Positions 46,540 to 55,400 of a stretch of DNA of 64,000 bases are shown here, piece by piece. Source of the DNA: Micromonospora sp. WMMD1102 (lineage in GTDB: Bacteria; Actinomycetota; Actinomycetes; Mycobacteriales; Micromonosporaceae); NCBI RefSeq assembly GCF_029626265.1, contig NZ_JARUBN010000001.1:1364001-1428000 (forward strand). The letters run 5' to 3'. A model generated the notes under the pieces. The model did not search any database and was not told the origin of the DNA. It saw only the letters and a list, made by a program, of their open reading frames with translations. Made by a program: the position numbers and the translations under genes. The first letter of the stretch is position 1. Each line of letters begins with the position of its first letter.

Positions 46540-47402
46540 CCGTGGCCGCGAACGCAGCCCTGCCCCGACCGTCCCAGCGCCGTCCGGTGTCGTGGGGTAA
46601 CCCGCTCACCTACGCGCTGGCGCTCGCGGTGGCGGCCGTGTCGATCGCCCCGGTCGTCTACGTGATCGTCGGCGGCTTCCGCACCACCCCGCAGATCGTC
46701 GCGAACCCGGCCGGCCTGCCCGACCCGTGGGTGTTCGACAACTACGCCAGGGTGCTGACCCGCGGCGACTTCTGGGGCCAGGTGTTCAACAGCGCGGTGA
46801 TCGCCTTCGGCACCACGCTCGGGGTGGTGGTGCTCGGCGTCTGCGCGGCGTACGTGCTGGCCCGGTACACCTTCCGCGGGCGCGAGGCGCTCTACACCTT
46901 CTTCACGCTCGGTCTGCTCTTCCCGGCCGGCGCGGCGATCCTGCCGCTCTACCTCATGCTGCGCGATTTGAGCCTGGTCAATTCCTACTACGCGGTGATC
47001 CTGCCGCAGATCGCCTTCGCCCTGCCGCTCACGATCGTGATCCTGCGACCGTTCCTGGCCGCGATCCCCCGCGAGCTGGAGGACGCCGCCGCGATCGACG
47101 GCACCGGGCGGCTCGGCTTCCTCTGGATGATCGTGCTGCCGCTGTCCCGCCCCGCGCTCGTCACGGTCGGGATCCTGGCCTTCGTGGCGAGCTGGAACGC
47201 CTTCCTGCTGCCCCTGCTCGTGCTCAGCGACGTCAATCTGCACACGCTGCCCCTGGGCGTGCAGAACTTCTCGAGCCAGTACACCGCGGACACGGCGGGA
47301 ATTCTCGCCTTCACCTCGCTGGCGATGCTGCCGGCGCTGGCGTTCTTCACGTTCGCCGAGAAGCAGATCGTCGGTGGTCTCCAGGGCGCGGTCAAGGGGT
47401 GA
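46536..47402 (+). CDS. Sugar ABC transporter permease (MalG-like)
   Basis: The 288-residue inner-membrane subunit has six helices and the EAA motif ELEDAAAIDGTGRLGFLWMIVLPLS. It forms the heterodimeric channel with the preceding permease. No ATP-binding gene follows, as is typical of actinobacterial carbohydrate importers that share an MsiK-like ATPase encoded elsewhere. A very strong hairpin 47 bp after the stop ends the operon. Confidence 0.93.
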   Translation: MTVAANAALPRPSQRRPVSWGNPLTYALALAVAAVSIAPVVYVIVGGFRTTPQIVANPAGLPDPWVFDNYARVLTRGDFWGQVFNSAVIAFGTTLGVVVLGVCAAYVLARYTFRGREALYTFFTLGLLFPAGAAILPLYLMLRDLSLVNSYYAVILPQIAFALPLTIVILRPFLAAIPRELEDAAAIDGTGRLGFLWMIVLPLSRPALVTVGILAFVASWNAFLLPLLVLSDVNLHTLPLGVQNFSSQYTADTAGILAFTSLAMLPALAFFTFAEKQIVGGLQGAVKG

Positions 47403-47448
47403 CGGGGCGGTCCGCCGTCAGGATCGGGCCGATCTCGATCACCCACCA

Positions 47449-47486
47449 GCTCACACCGGCCGGCGAGTTCGCCGGCCGGTGTGAGC
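47449..47486 (+). terminator. Long perfect hairpin after the sugar transporter operon
   Basis: An 18-bp perfect stem GCTCACACCGGCCGGCGA pairs across a minimal GT centre (in practice a 4-base loop AGTT). It is the strongest hairpin in the window and isolates the transporter from the rpsP operon. The following bases (47487-47669) hold the rpsP promoter/leader, where CACAAT at about 47505 is a possible -10. Confidence 0.9.
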
Positions 47487-47669
47487 TTCCCGGGCCGGGT
47501 CTGGCACAATAGGTCGCTGGTATCCGGCGCGCGTCCGGCGCCCTCTAACCCGGGCGCGTCGCCAGTCCATCGAGCAGTCCCCGGCTCAAACCCCACTGTG
47601 CCGGTCGGCTCTCACCCGCGCACCGCCCGTGTCCGGGCCGGTGAGAATCGCAACAGGAGCGAACACACT

Positions 47670-48137
47670 GTGGCCGTAAAGATCCGGCTTCTGCGGATGG
47701 GTAAGATCCGCAACCCGCAGTACCGTATTGTCGTCGCCGACTCGCGCACCAAGCGTGACGGCCGGGCGATCGAGTTCGTCGGGATCTACCAGCCGAAGGA
47801 AGACCCTTCGGTGATCCAGGTCAAGTCGGAGCGGGTGCAGTACTGGCTCTCGGTCGGCGCCCAGCCGAGCGAGGCCGTCCAGCGCCTGCTGGAGAAGACC
47901 GGCGACTGGCAGAAGTTCAAGGGCCTGCCGGCCCCGCCGCCGCTGCTGGTGGCGCCGGAGAAGGCCGACCGCACGGCGGCCTACGAGGCCGAGGCGAAGG
48001 CCGCGGCCGGGCTGACCGAGTCGGCCAAGCCGGCGAAGAAGGCGGCCAAGGCGGCCCCCGCCAAGGCCGAGGAGCCCAAGGCCGAGGCACCCAAGACCGA
48101 GGAGCAGGCCGGTGCGGACTCCGGCGAGCAGGCCTGA
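47670..48137 (+). CDS. rpsP: Ribosomal protein bS16
   Basis: The 155-residue small-subunit protein begins [32 protein letters not shown], with the conserved region ending near [30 protein letters not shown]-terminal extension of about 60 residues is Ala/Lys/Glu-rich ([25 protein letters not shown]), common in actinobacterial S16. The GTG follows CAGGAGC. It heads the rpsP-khpA-rimM-trmD-rplS cluster, the standard 30S-maturation and tRNA-modification group. Confidence 0.96.
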   Translation: MAVKIRLLRMGKIRNPQYRIVVADSRTKRDGRAIEFVGIYQPKEDPSVIQVKSERVQYWLSVGAQPSEAVQRLLEKTGDWQKFKGLPAPPPLLVAPEKADRTAAYEAEAKAAAGLTESAKPAKKAAKAAPAKAEEPKAEAPKTEEQAGADSGEQA

Positions 48138-48138
48138 C

Positions 48139-48372
48139 GTGGCGCTCCGGCCAGCGCTCGAACACCTGGTCAAGGGCATCGTCGACCACCCGGACGACGT
48201 ACGGGTCCGGATGGTCGACTCCCGGCGCGGCAAGCGCCTGGAGGTGCGGGTGCACCCCGAGGACCTGGGCACCGTGATCGGCCGCAGCGGCCGTACCGCG
48301 AAGGCACTGCGCCAGGTGATCGGGTCGATCGGCGGCCGTGGGGTACGCGTCGACATCGTCGACTCGTACTGA
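48139..48372 (+). CDS. khpA: KH-domain RNA-binding protein KhpA
   Basis: The 77-residue single KH-domain protein (YlqC/KhpA family) has the RNA-binding GxxG loop in VIGRSGRTAKALRQVIGSIGG. The GTG start is one base after the rpsP stop. In other bacteria it pairs with KhpB/EloR to bind RNA and influence division and cell elongation. It sits in the usual place between rpsP and rimM. Confidence 0.93.
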   Translation: MALRPALEHLVKGIVDHPDDVRVRMVDSRRGKRLEVRVHPEDLGTVIGRSGRTAKALRQVIGSIGGRGVRVDIVDSY

Positions 48373-48387
48373 CCCGCGGACTCCTCG

Positions 48388-48954
48388 ATGCTCCTGACCG
48401 TCGGCCGGATCGGCCGTCCGCACGGCATCCGCGGTGAGGTGACCGTTGAGGTGCGGACCGACGAGCCCGAGGCGCGGTTCGCCGTCGGGACGGTGTTGCG
48501 CACCGACCCGGCGGCGGCAGCCGGCCAAGCCCCGGCACCGCTCGACAGCGGGCCCGGAGAGCTGTTCCGGGTGCCCGACCGGCTCACCGTCGAGGCGGTC
48601 CGGTGGCATCAGGGCAGGCTGCTCGTCGCCTTCGACGGCGTCTACGACCGCGATGTCGCCGAGGCGCTGCGCGGCACCCTGCTCGTGGTCGACAGCGCCG
48701 AGCTGTCGCCGCCGGACGACCCCGACGAGTTCAACGACCACCAGTTGATCGGGCTCGCCGTGGTCACCCCGGCCGGCGAGTCCCTCGGCGAGGTGGCCCG
48801 GATCGACCACGCGCCCGCCTCCGACCTGCTGGTGCTGCGCCGCCCGGAGGGGCGTACCGCGCTGATCCCGTTCGTCCGGGCGATCGTCCCGGAGGTGGAC
48901 CTGGCCGCCGGCCGGGTGGTGGTGGACGCCCCGCCGGGCCTGCTGGATCTCTGA
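48388..48954 (+). CDS. rimM: 16S rRNA processing protein RimM
   Basis: The 188-residue ribosome-maturation factor binds S19 and helps assemble the 30S head. The N-terminal domain MLLTVGRIGRPHGIRGEVTVEVRTDEPEARF is joined by a linker to the PRC-barrel region DEFNDHQLIGLAVVTPAGESLGEVARIDHAPASDLLVLRRPEGRTALIPFVRAIVPEVD. ATG 48388 follows khpA by 15 bp. A copy of the 55-bp palindromic element separates it from trmD. Confidence 0.95.
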   Translation: MLLTVGRIGRPHGIRGEVTVEVRTDEPEARFAVGTVLRTDPAAAAGQAPAPLDSGPGELFRVPDRLTVEAVRWHQGRLLVAFDGVYDRDVAEALRGTLLVVDSAELSPPDDPDEFNDHQLIGLAVVTPAGESLGEVARIDHAPASDLLVLRRPEGRTALIPFVRAIVPEVDLAAGRVVVDAPPGLLDL

Positions 48955-48965
48955 GCGGCGAGGTC

Positions 48966-49020
48966 TGTTAGGAAGGGCCCCTTCCTATACAGAATGCGAT
49001 AAGAGGGGGCCCTTCCTTAC
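48966..49020. repeat. 55-bp double-palindrome element, copy 2, abutting the trmD start
   Basis: It aligns over its full length with 40831-40885. GGAAGGGCCCCTTCC is a perfect palindrome, and AGGGGGCCCTTCC forms the second. Its last base (49020) is immediately before the trmD ATG, so the trmD ribosome site (AAGAGGGGG, about ten bases upstream) belongs to the element. Confidence 0.85.
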
Positions 49021-49797
49021 ATGCGCGTCGACGTGGTGTCGATCTTTCCCGACTATCTCGCCCCGCTGGGGCTGTCGCTGATCGGGCGGGCCCGGTCGGC
49101 CGGCGTACTCGACGTCGCCGTGCACGACCTGCGGACCTGGACCCACGACGTGCACCGTACGGTCGACGACAGCCCGTACGGCGGCGGGCCGGGCATGGTG
49201 ATGCGGCCCGAGCCGTGGGGGGAGGCGCTGGACGCCCTGGTGCCGCCCGGCCGGGAGCCCGGGACCCGGCTGGTGGTGCCCACCCCGGCCGGAGTTCCGT
49301 TCGACCAGCCGATGGCGCACGAGTTGGCCGCCGAGTCGCACCTCGTCTTCGCCTGCGGCCGGTACGAGGGGATCGACCAGCGGGTCCTCGACCACGCCGC
49401 CACCCGGATGCCGGTGACCGAGGTCTCGCTCGGCGACTACGTGCTCTTCGGTGGCGAGGTCGCGGTACTGGTGATCATGGAGGCGGTGACCCGCCTGCTG
49501 CCGGGAGTGCTCGGCAACGCCGACTCGCTGGTCGAGGAGTCGCACGCGCACGGGCTGCTGGAGGCACCGGTCTACACCAAGCCGCCGAGCTGGCGCGGTC
49601 AGGACGTACCCGAGATCCTGCGCTCGGGCGACCACGGCCGGATCGCCCGGTGGCGGCGCGACCAGGCGCTGGTCCGGACGGCCCGGCGCCGGCCCGACAT
49701 GCTGGCCGCGCTGCCCGCCGAGCGGCTGGACAACCGGGACGTCAGCGCGCTGGCCGGGGCCGGATTTCAGCCTCCGGCCGGTGATATGGCAAAGTAG
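49021..49797 (+). CDS. trmD: tRNA (guanine37-N1)-methyltransferase TrmD
   Basis: The 258-residue SPOUT (knotted) methyltransferase makes m1G37 and so prevents frameshifting. Conserved stretches are [39 protein letters not shown] and [22 protein letters not shown] (knot and SAM site), with [21 protein letters not shown] at the tRNA-binding side. It follows the 55-bp repeat directly. About 140 bp without a gene separates it from rplS. Confidence 0.97.
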   Translation: MRVDVVSIFPDYLAPLGLSLIGRARSAGVLDVAVHDLRTWTHDVHRTVDDSPYGGGPGMVMRPEPWGEALDALVPPGREPGTRLVVPTPAGVPFDQPMAHELAAESHLVFACGRYEGIDQRVLDHAATRMPVTEVSLGDYVLFGGEVAVLVIMEAVTRLLPGVLGNADSLVEESHAHGLLEAPVYTKPPSWRGQDVPEILRSGDHGRIARWRRDQALVRTARRRPDMLAALPAERLDNRDVSALAGAGFQPPAGDMAK

Positions 49798-49938
49798 GGG
49801 GGTTGCCGCAGTCGCCCGTGCCACGGACGGCTGCGAGGATCTCCGCCGGGGTCGCCGTTCCGGACCCCGCCGTGGAGATCAGAATCACCCATCCGCGCGC
49901 CGACGCCCGGTGCGCCGTGAGCCTTCAAGGATGCAGCG

Positions 49939-50295
49939 ATGAACACCCTGGACGCCCTCGACGCCCAGTCGCAGCGGACCGACATTCCGGAGTTCCGGGC
50001 CGGTGACACCGTCAAGGTGCACGCCCGAGTCGTCGAGGGCAGCCGGTCCCGGGTGCAGGTCTTCGAGGGCGTCGTCATCCGGCGGCACGGCGCGGGCCTG
50101 CGGGAGACCTTCACCGTCCGCAAGATCAGCTTCGGTGTCGGCGTGGAGCGGACGTACCCGGTCAACAGTCCGGCGATCGACCGCATCGAGGTGACCGTCC
50201 GTGGTGACGTCCGCCGGGCCAAGCTCTACTACCTCCGTGAGCTGCGCGGCAAGAAGGCCAAGATCAAGGAGCGTCGCGAGAAGCGGGTCGGCTGA
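49939..50295 (+). CDS. rplS: Ribosomal protein bL19
   Basis: The 118-residue large-subunit protein has the landmarks [54 protein letters not shown], and [28 protein letters not shown] precedes the ATG. It is the last gene of the ribosomal cluster and is followed by a strong terminator. Confidence 0.97.
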   Translation: MNTLDALDAQSQRTDIPEFRAGDTVKVHARVVEGSRSRVQVFEGVVIRRHGAGLRETFTVRKISFGVGVERTYPVNSPAIDRIEVTVRGDVRRAKLYYLRELRGKKAKIKERREKRVG

Positions 50296-50384
50296 CCTTC
50301 CCGTCGGGCACGCCGACACCGATCGCGGGGTGCCGTCCCGGCCAACGCCGACTACGCTGGCCGGACGGGCAGACGCGAGACGAC

Positions 50385-50410
50385 GCGACCCCGGCAACCG
50401 CCGGGGTCGC
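50385..50410 (+). terminator. Hairpin after rplS
   Basis: A perfect 11-bp stem GCGACCCCGGC/GCCGGGGTCGC with an AACC loop begins 90 bp after the rplS stop and 80 bp before the first signal peptidase. Confidence 0.8.
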
Positions 50411-50492
50411 CTGTCACCCCCGCGCTTCCGCTCGCGGTGCCCGTCGCCCGGCCAGCGGGTGACGGCGCGATATCTCGGGACCGGGGAGTTGC

Positions 50493-51467
50493 GTGGTGCG
50501 TAGGGTGGACGACGAGGACGATGTCGAACCGTGGCGTCGTCGGCGACGATCCCGACGCACCCGTAAGCAGATGCCACTGTGGCAGGAGCTGCCACTACTG
50601 CTGATCGTGGCGTTCTGCCTCGCGGTGCTGATCCGGACCTTCCTGCTCCAGGCGTTCTACATCCCCTCGGGATCCATGGAGGACACCCTGCTGATCGGCG
50701 ACCGGGTCCTGGTCAACAAGATCGTGTACGACGTGCGCGACCCGGTGCGCGGCGAGATCGTGGTCTTCCGTGGCACGGCCGCCTGGGCGCCCGAGGTCCG
50801 CGAGGAGGCCGATCCGGGGTTCGTGGCCAAGCTGGGCCGCACCGTCGGCGACCTGGTCGGGGTGAGCCGGCCGGGCGAGAAGGACTTCATCAAGCGGGTG
50901 GTCGGACTCCCCGGCGACCGGGTGCTCTGCTGTGACGACCAGGGGCGGGTCACCGTCAACGGCACCCCGATCGACGAGCCGTACGTGCTGGAGAACTCCC
51001 CACTGGACGTACCGCCGAACCGCCAGGAGTGCCGGTCGCGCCGGTTCGACGAGGTGGTGGTCCCGCCGGACCAGATCTTCGTGATGGGCGATCACCGGCT
51101 GGTGTCGCAGGACGCCCGCTGCCAGGGACCGGTACCGATCGAGAACGTCATCGGCCGGGCCTTCGTGGTCGTCTGGCCATTCGCCAACTGGAGTTCGCTG
51201 CCGGTGCCGGACACCTTCGACGAACTGCCCAGACCGGCGGCGGCGCCCGCGCCCGGAGGATCGCCTGCCGACACCGGCCGGCCCAGCCCGGCCGACGACC
51301 CGCAGCACAGCCCGGCCGACAACCCGCAGCACAGCCCGGCCGACAACCCGCAGAACGGCCCAGACACGGGAGAAACAGCAATTGCAATGCCAATCTTGGG
51401 CTCGCTACTCGTCACCGCGCGTTCCCGGCGCTTCCGTCGGACCCGGCATCGTAGGCTCCACCCGTGA
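50493..51467 (+). CDS. lepB: Type I signal peptidase (first of tandem pair)
   Basis: The 324-residue membrane serine protease cleaves Sec/Tat signal peptides. A basic head (RRRRRSRRTRKQ) leads into one helix (LLLIVAFCLAVLIRTFLLQAF), then the nucleophile motif YIPSGSMEDTL, the general-base Lys in FIKRVVGLPGDRV, and MGDHRLVSQDARC. The tail holds three copies of an 8-residue SPADNPQH repeat and ends in a second possible helix and a basic end. GTG 50493 has GGGGAG. A long insert (RGTAAWAPEVREEADPGF) distinguishes it from its neighbour; the stop overlaps the next start. Confidence 0.95.
   Translation: MVRRVDDEDDVEPWRRRRRSRRTRKQMPLWQELPLLLIVAFCLAVLIRTFLLQAFYIPSGSMEDTLLIGDRVLVNKIVYDVRDPVRGEIVVFRGTAAWAPEVREEADPGFVAKLGRTVGDLVGVSRPGEKDFIKRVVGLPGDRVLCCDDQGRVTVNGTPIDEPYVLENSPLDVPPNRQECRSRRFDEVVVPPDQIFVMGDHRLVSQDARCQGPVPIENVIGRAFVVVWPFANWSSLPVPDTFDELPRPAAAPAPGGSPADTGRPSPADDPQHSPADNPQHSPADNPQNGPDTGETAIAMPILGSLLVTARSRRFRRTRHRRLHP
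51285..51356 (+). repeat. 24-bp in-frame tandem repeat in the signal peptidase tail
   Basis: Three units at 51285-51308, 51309-51332 and 51333-51356 differ at only two or three positions. They encode SPADDPQH, SPADNPQH, SPADNPQN. Confidence 0.95.
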
Positions 51468-52111
51468 TTGACGAGCAGACCGACAAGTCCAAGCCCCGCA
51501 GCTCCTTCTGGCGGGAGCTGCCCATCCTGGTGGGCGTGGCCGTCCTGGTCGCTGTCCTGGTCCGGGCGTTCGTGTTGCAGACCTTCTACATCCCGTCGCC
51601 GTCGATGGAGCACACCCTCGACATCTACGACCGGGTGCTCGTCAACAAGCTGGTCTACGACTTCCGGTCGCCACACCGGGGGGAGATCATCGTATTCAAA
51701 GCGCCCACCCAGTGGACCGGCAACCCGAAGGGTGAGGACTTCATCAAGCGGGTCATCGGGGTCGGCGGGGACCGGGTGGTCTGCTGCGACGAGCAGGACC
51801 GGCTGACGATCAACGGGCAGTCGCTGGACGAGCCGTACATCTTCACCGAGAACGGGGTGCGGGACCCGGCGGCCGACGAGGAGTTCGACATCACCGTGCC
51901 GGCCGGCCGGCTCTGGGTGATGGGCGACCACCGCTCCGCCTCCGGCGACTCGCTGGAGCACTGGCAGCAGAGCCGCAAGGACATCCAGCTGGCGACGATT
52001 CCGGAGGAGTCGGTGGTGGGGCGGGCCTTCACCGTCTTCTGGCCGGTCGGCCGGGCCACCTGGCTCTCCGTACCCGATTCCTACGGCGCGGTCCCCGACC
52101 CGCAGGGATGA
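51464..52111 (+). CDS. lepB: Type I signal peptidase (second of tandem pair)
   Basis: The 215-residue paralogue of the preceding gene has one transmembrane helix (LPILVGVAVLVAVLVRAFVLQTF), the nucleophile Ser in YIPSPSMEHTL, Lys in FIKRVIGVGGDRV, and MGDHRSASGDS. GTG 51464 overlaps the upstream stop (GTGA), so both are made from one message. Multiple signal peptidases are common in actinobacteria with high secretion load; the two may divide substrates. Confidence 0.95.
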   Translation: MIDEQTDKSKPRSSFWRELPILVGVAVLVAVLVRAFVLQTFYIPSPSMEHTLDIYDRVLVNKLVYDFRSPHRGEIIVFKAPTQWTGNPKGEDFIKRVIGVGGDRVVCCDEQDRLTINGQSLDEPYIFTENGVRDPAADEEFDITVPAGRLWVMGDHRSASGDSLEHWQQSRKDIQLATIPEESVVGRAFTVFWPVGRATWLSVPDSYGAVPDPQG

Positions 52112-52200
52112 CGGCGGTCCGTGCGATCGACGGCGGTCCGGGGGCGGCACGCCGCCGCCGTCGGCGGCGGGTCCGGCAACGGCGGGGCTAGGCTGACCGG

Positions 52201-52659
52201 GTGACCGTGTTCACCCCCCGCCAGGCCGCGCGGGTGCTCCTGGTCGACGCCGGACTCCGGGTGCTGCTGTTCCACGGCTGGGACCCGGCCCGCCCCGAAT
52301 TCCGCTACTGGTTCACCCCGGGCGGCGGCCTCGATCCGGACGAGACACCGGCAGCCGGTGCTGCCCGCGAGCTGGCCGAGGAGACCGGGCTGCGGCTGCG
52401 TCCCGCCGAGTTCGGCGCGCCGATCCGGCAGGAGGTCGCCGAGTTCAGTTTCGGTGGCCTGTGGTACCGGCAGGAACAGCACTTCTTCCTGGTCCGGGTC
52501 GCCGCCTGGGCCGTCGACACGGCCGGGTTCGACGCGGTCGAGCAGGAGACGATCGACACCCACCGCTGGTGGTCCGCCGACGAGCTGGACCGGACGACGG
52601 AACGGTTCTATCCGACCGACCTGCCCGAGCTGCTGCGCCGGGCGCTGGAGAGCGAGTAG
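52201..52659 (+). CDS. NUDIX hydrolase
   Basis: The 152-residue pyrophosphohydrolase has an intact Nudix box, GGGLDPDETPAAGAARELAEETGL (Gx5Ex7REUxEExGU), and the VTVFTPRQAARVLLVDAGLRVLLFHGWDP start typical of this actinobacterial subgroup next to rnhB. The substrate could be an oxidised nucleotide, a dinucleotide or NADH. The GTG start lacks a clear ribosome site. Confidence 0.9.
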   Translation: MTVFTPRQAARVLLVDAGLRVLLFHGWDPARPEFRYWFTPGGGLDPDETPAAGAARELAEETGLRLRPAEFGAPIRQEVAEFSFGGLWYRQEQHFFLVRVAAWAVDTAGFDAVEQETIDTHRWWSADELDRTTERFYPTDLPELLRRALESE

Positions 52660-52662
52660 CCC

Positions 52663-53475
52663 GTGCTGACCCCACCCCGTACGGTGATCCGCCGCGAGGG
52701 CGGCATCTACGCCATGGAGCGGGCCCTGCGGCGGCGCGGCTTCCCGCACGTCGCCGGTGCCGACGAGGCCGGCCGGGGAGCCTGCGCCGGGCCGCTGGTG
52801 GCCGCCGCCGCGGTGCTGCCGGAGGGCCGGCGCGGCGAGATCGACGGGCTGACCGACTCGAAACTGCTCACCCCGGCCGCCCGGGAGCGGATCTACGCCG
52901 AGGTGGTGGCCCGGGCCCTGGCGTACGCCGTGGTGGTCATCCCGGCCGCCGAGGTGGACGCCAGAGGGCTGCACGTGTGCAACCTGGCGGCGATGCGCCG
53001 GGCGCTGGCCTCGCTGCCGGTCGTGCCGGACTACGTGCTCACCGACGGCTTCGGGGTGGACGGGCTGGGGGTGCCGGGCCTCGCCGTCTGGAAGGGTGAC
53101 CAGGTCGCGGCCTGTGTGGCGGCGGCGAGCGTGCTGGCCAAGGTCACCCGGGACCGGATCATGGTGAAGCTGGAGGAACAGCACCCCGGTTACGGTTTCG
53201 CCGAGCACAAGGGATACATCACCGCCGAGCACAGCGCCGCCCTGGAACGACACGGTCCGTGCCCGGAGCATCGCTTTTCGTACGTCAACGTCGCCACCGT
53301 GTCCGGCCGGGCCGGCCGGCCGCCGCGCTCTCGGCGTCCGGCGCACCTCGGCGGCATCGAGTCGATGGCGCACGGAGGCCGGGCAGGGAGTACCGTCGGC
53401 GTGGCGTTGGGCGAGCGGCTTCGGCCGTCGGCGTTGGTGGGGGAAGATGTGGCCATGGAAGGCGGAGTGGGATGA
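52663..53475 (+). CDS. rnhB: Ribonuclease HII
   Basis: RNase HII removes ribonucleotides from DNA and RNA-DNA hybrids. The 270-residue protein has the active-site [13 protein letters not shown], the acidic VLTDGF-type third carboxylate, [22 protein letters not shown], and [14 protein letters not shown]-terminal extension of about 55 residues, basic and Gly-rich, runs to overlap the DUF2469 start. GTG 52663 lies three bases after the NUDIX stop; an internal ATG at 52714 ([10 protein letters not shown]) is an alternative. Confidence 0.94.
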   Translation: MLTPPRTVIRREGGIYAMERALRRRGFPHVAGADEAGRGACAGPLVAAAAVLPEGRRGEIDGLTDSKLLTPAARERIYAEVVARALAYAVVVIPAAEVDARGLHVCNLAAMRRALASLPVVPDYVLTDGFGVDGLGVPGLAVWKGDQVAACVAAASVLAKVTRDRIMVKLEEQHPGYGFAEHKGYITAEHSAALERHGPCPEHRFSYVNVATVSGRAGRPPRSRRPAHLGGIESMAHGGRAGSTVGVALGERLRPSALVGEDVAMEGGVG

Positions 53476-53795
53476 GCGCGGAAGATCTCGAGAAGTACGA
53501 GACCGAGATGGAGCTGCAGCTCTATCGGGAGTACCGCGACATCGTGCGCCAGTTCTCCTACGTCGTGGAGACCGAGCGGCGGTTCTACCTGGCGAACCAG
53601 GTCGACCTGCACGTCCGCAACTCCGACGGTGAGGTGTATTTCGAGGTGGAGATGCACGACGCCTGGGTCTGGGATATGTACAGGCCGGCGCGCTTCGTGA
53701 AAAATGTCCGAGTAATGACCTTCAAGGATGTCAACGTCGAAGAACTCGAAAAGCCGGACATCTCCCTTCCCGCTGACTCTGGATTCGGTGGTTGA
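53472..53795 (+). CDS. DUF2469 protein
   Basis: The 107-residue conserved actinobacterial protein ([46 protein letters not shown]) always follows rnhB in the group. It is acidic and Tyr/Arg-rich, without a membrane segment, and has no known function. ATG 53472 overlaps the rnhB stop and has GGAG five bases upstream. The last 100 bp are clearly less GC-rich than the surroundings. Its stop codon touches that of the opposing gene. Confidence 0.93.
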   Translation: MSAEDLEKYETEMELQLYREYRDIVRQFSYVVETERRFYLANQVDLHVRNSDGEVYFEVEMHDAWVWDMYRPARFVKNVRVMTFKDVNVEELEKPDISLPADSGFGG

Positions 53796-55007
53796 TCAAG
53801 GGGACAGCCGGCGCGGCTCGCTGACCTGGCGCTCCCCGGTGACCACGACCTCCACCCGCTGCACCAGGTTGTTCGCGAACCCGCCCCGGTTCCACGGCTG
53901 CTCGACCGGCTGGGTACGCCCGGACGCGTCGCTGGCCCGCGCACCGAGCGTGTACCGCCCCGGGGTCGCCGGCCACTCGTACCGCCAGCTGCGCCACGCC
54001 CAGCGCCCGTCGTCGTCCGGCCTCTTCTGCCCGTCCCGCCCGTCCTGCTCGTTCTGCCCGCCCGGCCCGTGCCGCCCCTCCGGGGTGGCCGGGGCGAGGG
54101 TGGCGGCGGCCCAGGTCAGACCTCCGTCCGTCGTCACCTCGACCGAGGTGACCGGCGCGTGGCCGGACCAGGCCCGGCCCCGCACGGTGCACGGTCCGGG
54201 ACGTACCACCCGGGTCCGGGACATGAAGTCCGGGAAGCCGGGCGGCTGGACCAGGGCACGGGGCTCGATCCGGGTGACCGGAACACCGGGGTCGTCAACG
54301 GAGGTGCGCAGCCGGTAGGCGACCGCGTTCTGATATCCGTCGAACTCCCGGTCCAGTACCGTGATCCGGGTCAGCCACTTGACGTGCGCCATGCCGTACC
54401 AGCCCGGCACCACCAGGCGCAGCGGCGCGCCGTGCTGGGGGAGCAGCGGGGCACCGTTCATCTCGTACGCCAGCAGCACCTCCTCGCGCAGCGCCTCCGC
54501 GACCGGCAGGCCACGCTGGTAGTCCTGCTCGACGCCGCGCTCCACCCCGTGGTCGGCGCCGGAGAAGACCACATCGACGGCGTCGGTCGACAGCCCCGCC
54601 TCGCGCAGCAGCGGAGCGAGTGGCGTGCCGGTCCACTCGGCGGTGCCGACCGCCTCGGAGAGCCACGGCTGGCTGACCGGCCGGGGGGTCAACAGGGCAC
54701 GGCCGTTGCCGGCGCACTCCAGGGTGACCCGCCGGGTGACCCGGGGCCGGGCACGCAGAGCCGCGAGATCGACGGTCAGCGGGCGGTCGACCCGGCCGTC
54801 GACGGTCAGCAGGTGCCGCTCCGCGTCCAGCTCCGGGATGTCGTAGTGGATCAGCAGGTAGTGCAGGCCCACCGGGGTGACGTCGTAGCGCAGCGCCTCC
54901 AGCGGCAGGGCGTGGTTGCGCGCGGCGAGCCCCAACTCCTCGATGCTGATGCCCTCGTCGGGATCGGCCAGCCGGGAAGGCCGGCTGACGTCGTCCACTG
55001 TGCTCAT
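53796..55007 (-). CDS. Sulfite oxidase-like molybdopterin-dependent oxidoreductase
   Basis: The 403-residue SUOX-fold enzyme has the molybdenum-ligating Cys in TLECAGNGRALLTPRPVSQPW, the pterin-binding segments GTAEWTGTPLAPLL and HGAPLRLVVPGWYGMAHVKWL, and a C-terminal dimerisation domain of Ig type (SVEVTTDGGLTWAAA). There is no Tat signal, so it appears cytoplasmic, unlike periplasmic sulfite dehydrogenases. ATG 55007 has GAGGAG eight bases upstream. An acidic Gln/Asp/Gly-rich insert (GGQNEQDGRDGQKRPDDDG) sits in the C-terminal domain. The natural substrate is not certain. Confidence 0.88.
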   Translation of the reverse strand: MSTVDDVSRPSRLADPDEGISIEELGLAARNHALPLEALRYDVTPVGLHYLLIHYDIPELDAERHLLTVDGRVDRPLTVDLAALRARPRVTRRVTLECAGNGRALLTPRPVSQPWLSEAVGTAEWTGTPLAPLLREAGLSTDAVDVVFSGADHGVERGVEQDYQRGLPVAEALREEVLLAYEMNGAPLLPQHGAPLRLVVPGWYGMAHVKWLTRITVLDREFDGYQNAVAYRLRTSVDDPGVPVTRIEPRALVQPPGFPDFMSRTRVVRPGPCTVRGRAWSGHAPVTSVEVTTDGGLTWAAATLAPATPEGRHGPGGQNEQDGRDGQKRPDDDGRWAWRSWRYEWPATPGRYTLGARASDASGRTQPVEQPWNRGGFANNLVQRVEVVVTGERQVSEPRRLSP

Positions 55008-55400
55008 AGCCGCTCCTCGGTCGGTCCGGCGGCGAGCGGGTTCCCGCCTCCCGGCCGTCCAGCCTAGGCGAGCCTGGTGGGCGGAGCCGGAGCGGTGTGA
55101 ACAGGGCCGGGGCGGACCGCCCGGGTCGGGTAGCCGGTTGCTCGGCAGGCCGGTTGCCCGGCAGCCTGGTGCGTCGGCGTCGGCCTCGGGTAGGCCGGTT
55201 GCCCCGCAGGCTGGTGCGTCGGGTAGGCCGGTTGTCCGGCAAGCTGGTGCGATCGGTAGGCCGGTCGCTCGGTAGGCACCCGGAGGCCGGTCGGCGCATA
55301 GCAGATCATCGGGAAGTGCGGACGTTTTCCACAGCGGTGCTGGTTGTGCACAGGGAGTGGGTCGGGGCGTTGCGCGGAGCGCCTGCCGCCGTGACGCTGC
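55008..55400. other. 393-bp divergent intergenic region with a 33-bp repeat array
   Basis: It lies between the minus-strand oxidoreductase and the plus-strand M23 gene. It contains the 33-bp array at 55128-55280 and otherwise no supported gene. Long open frames pass through it on both strands only because the repeat unit is a multiple of three. Confidence 0.6.
55128..55280. repeat. 33-bp degenerate tandem repeat
   Basis: Well-matched units at 55188-55220 and 55221-55253 share GGTAGGCCGGTTG and CTGGTGCG. A longer disrupted unit precedes them from about 55128 and a partial unit follows to about 55280. Confidence 0.75.
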
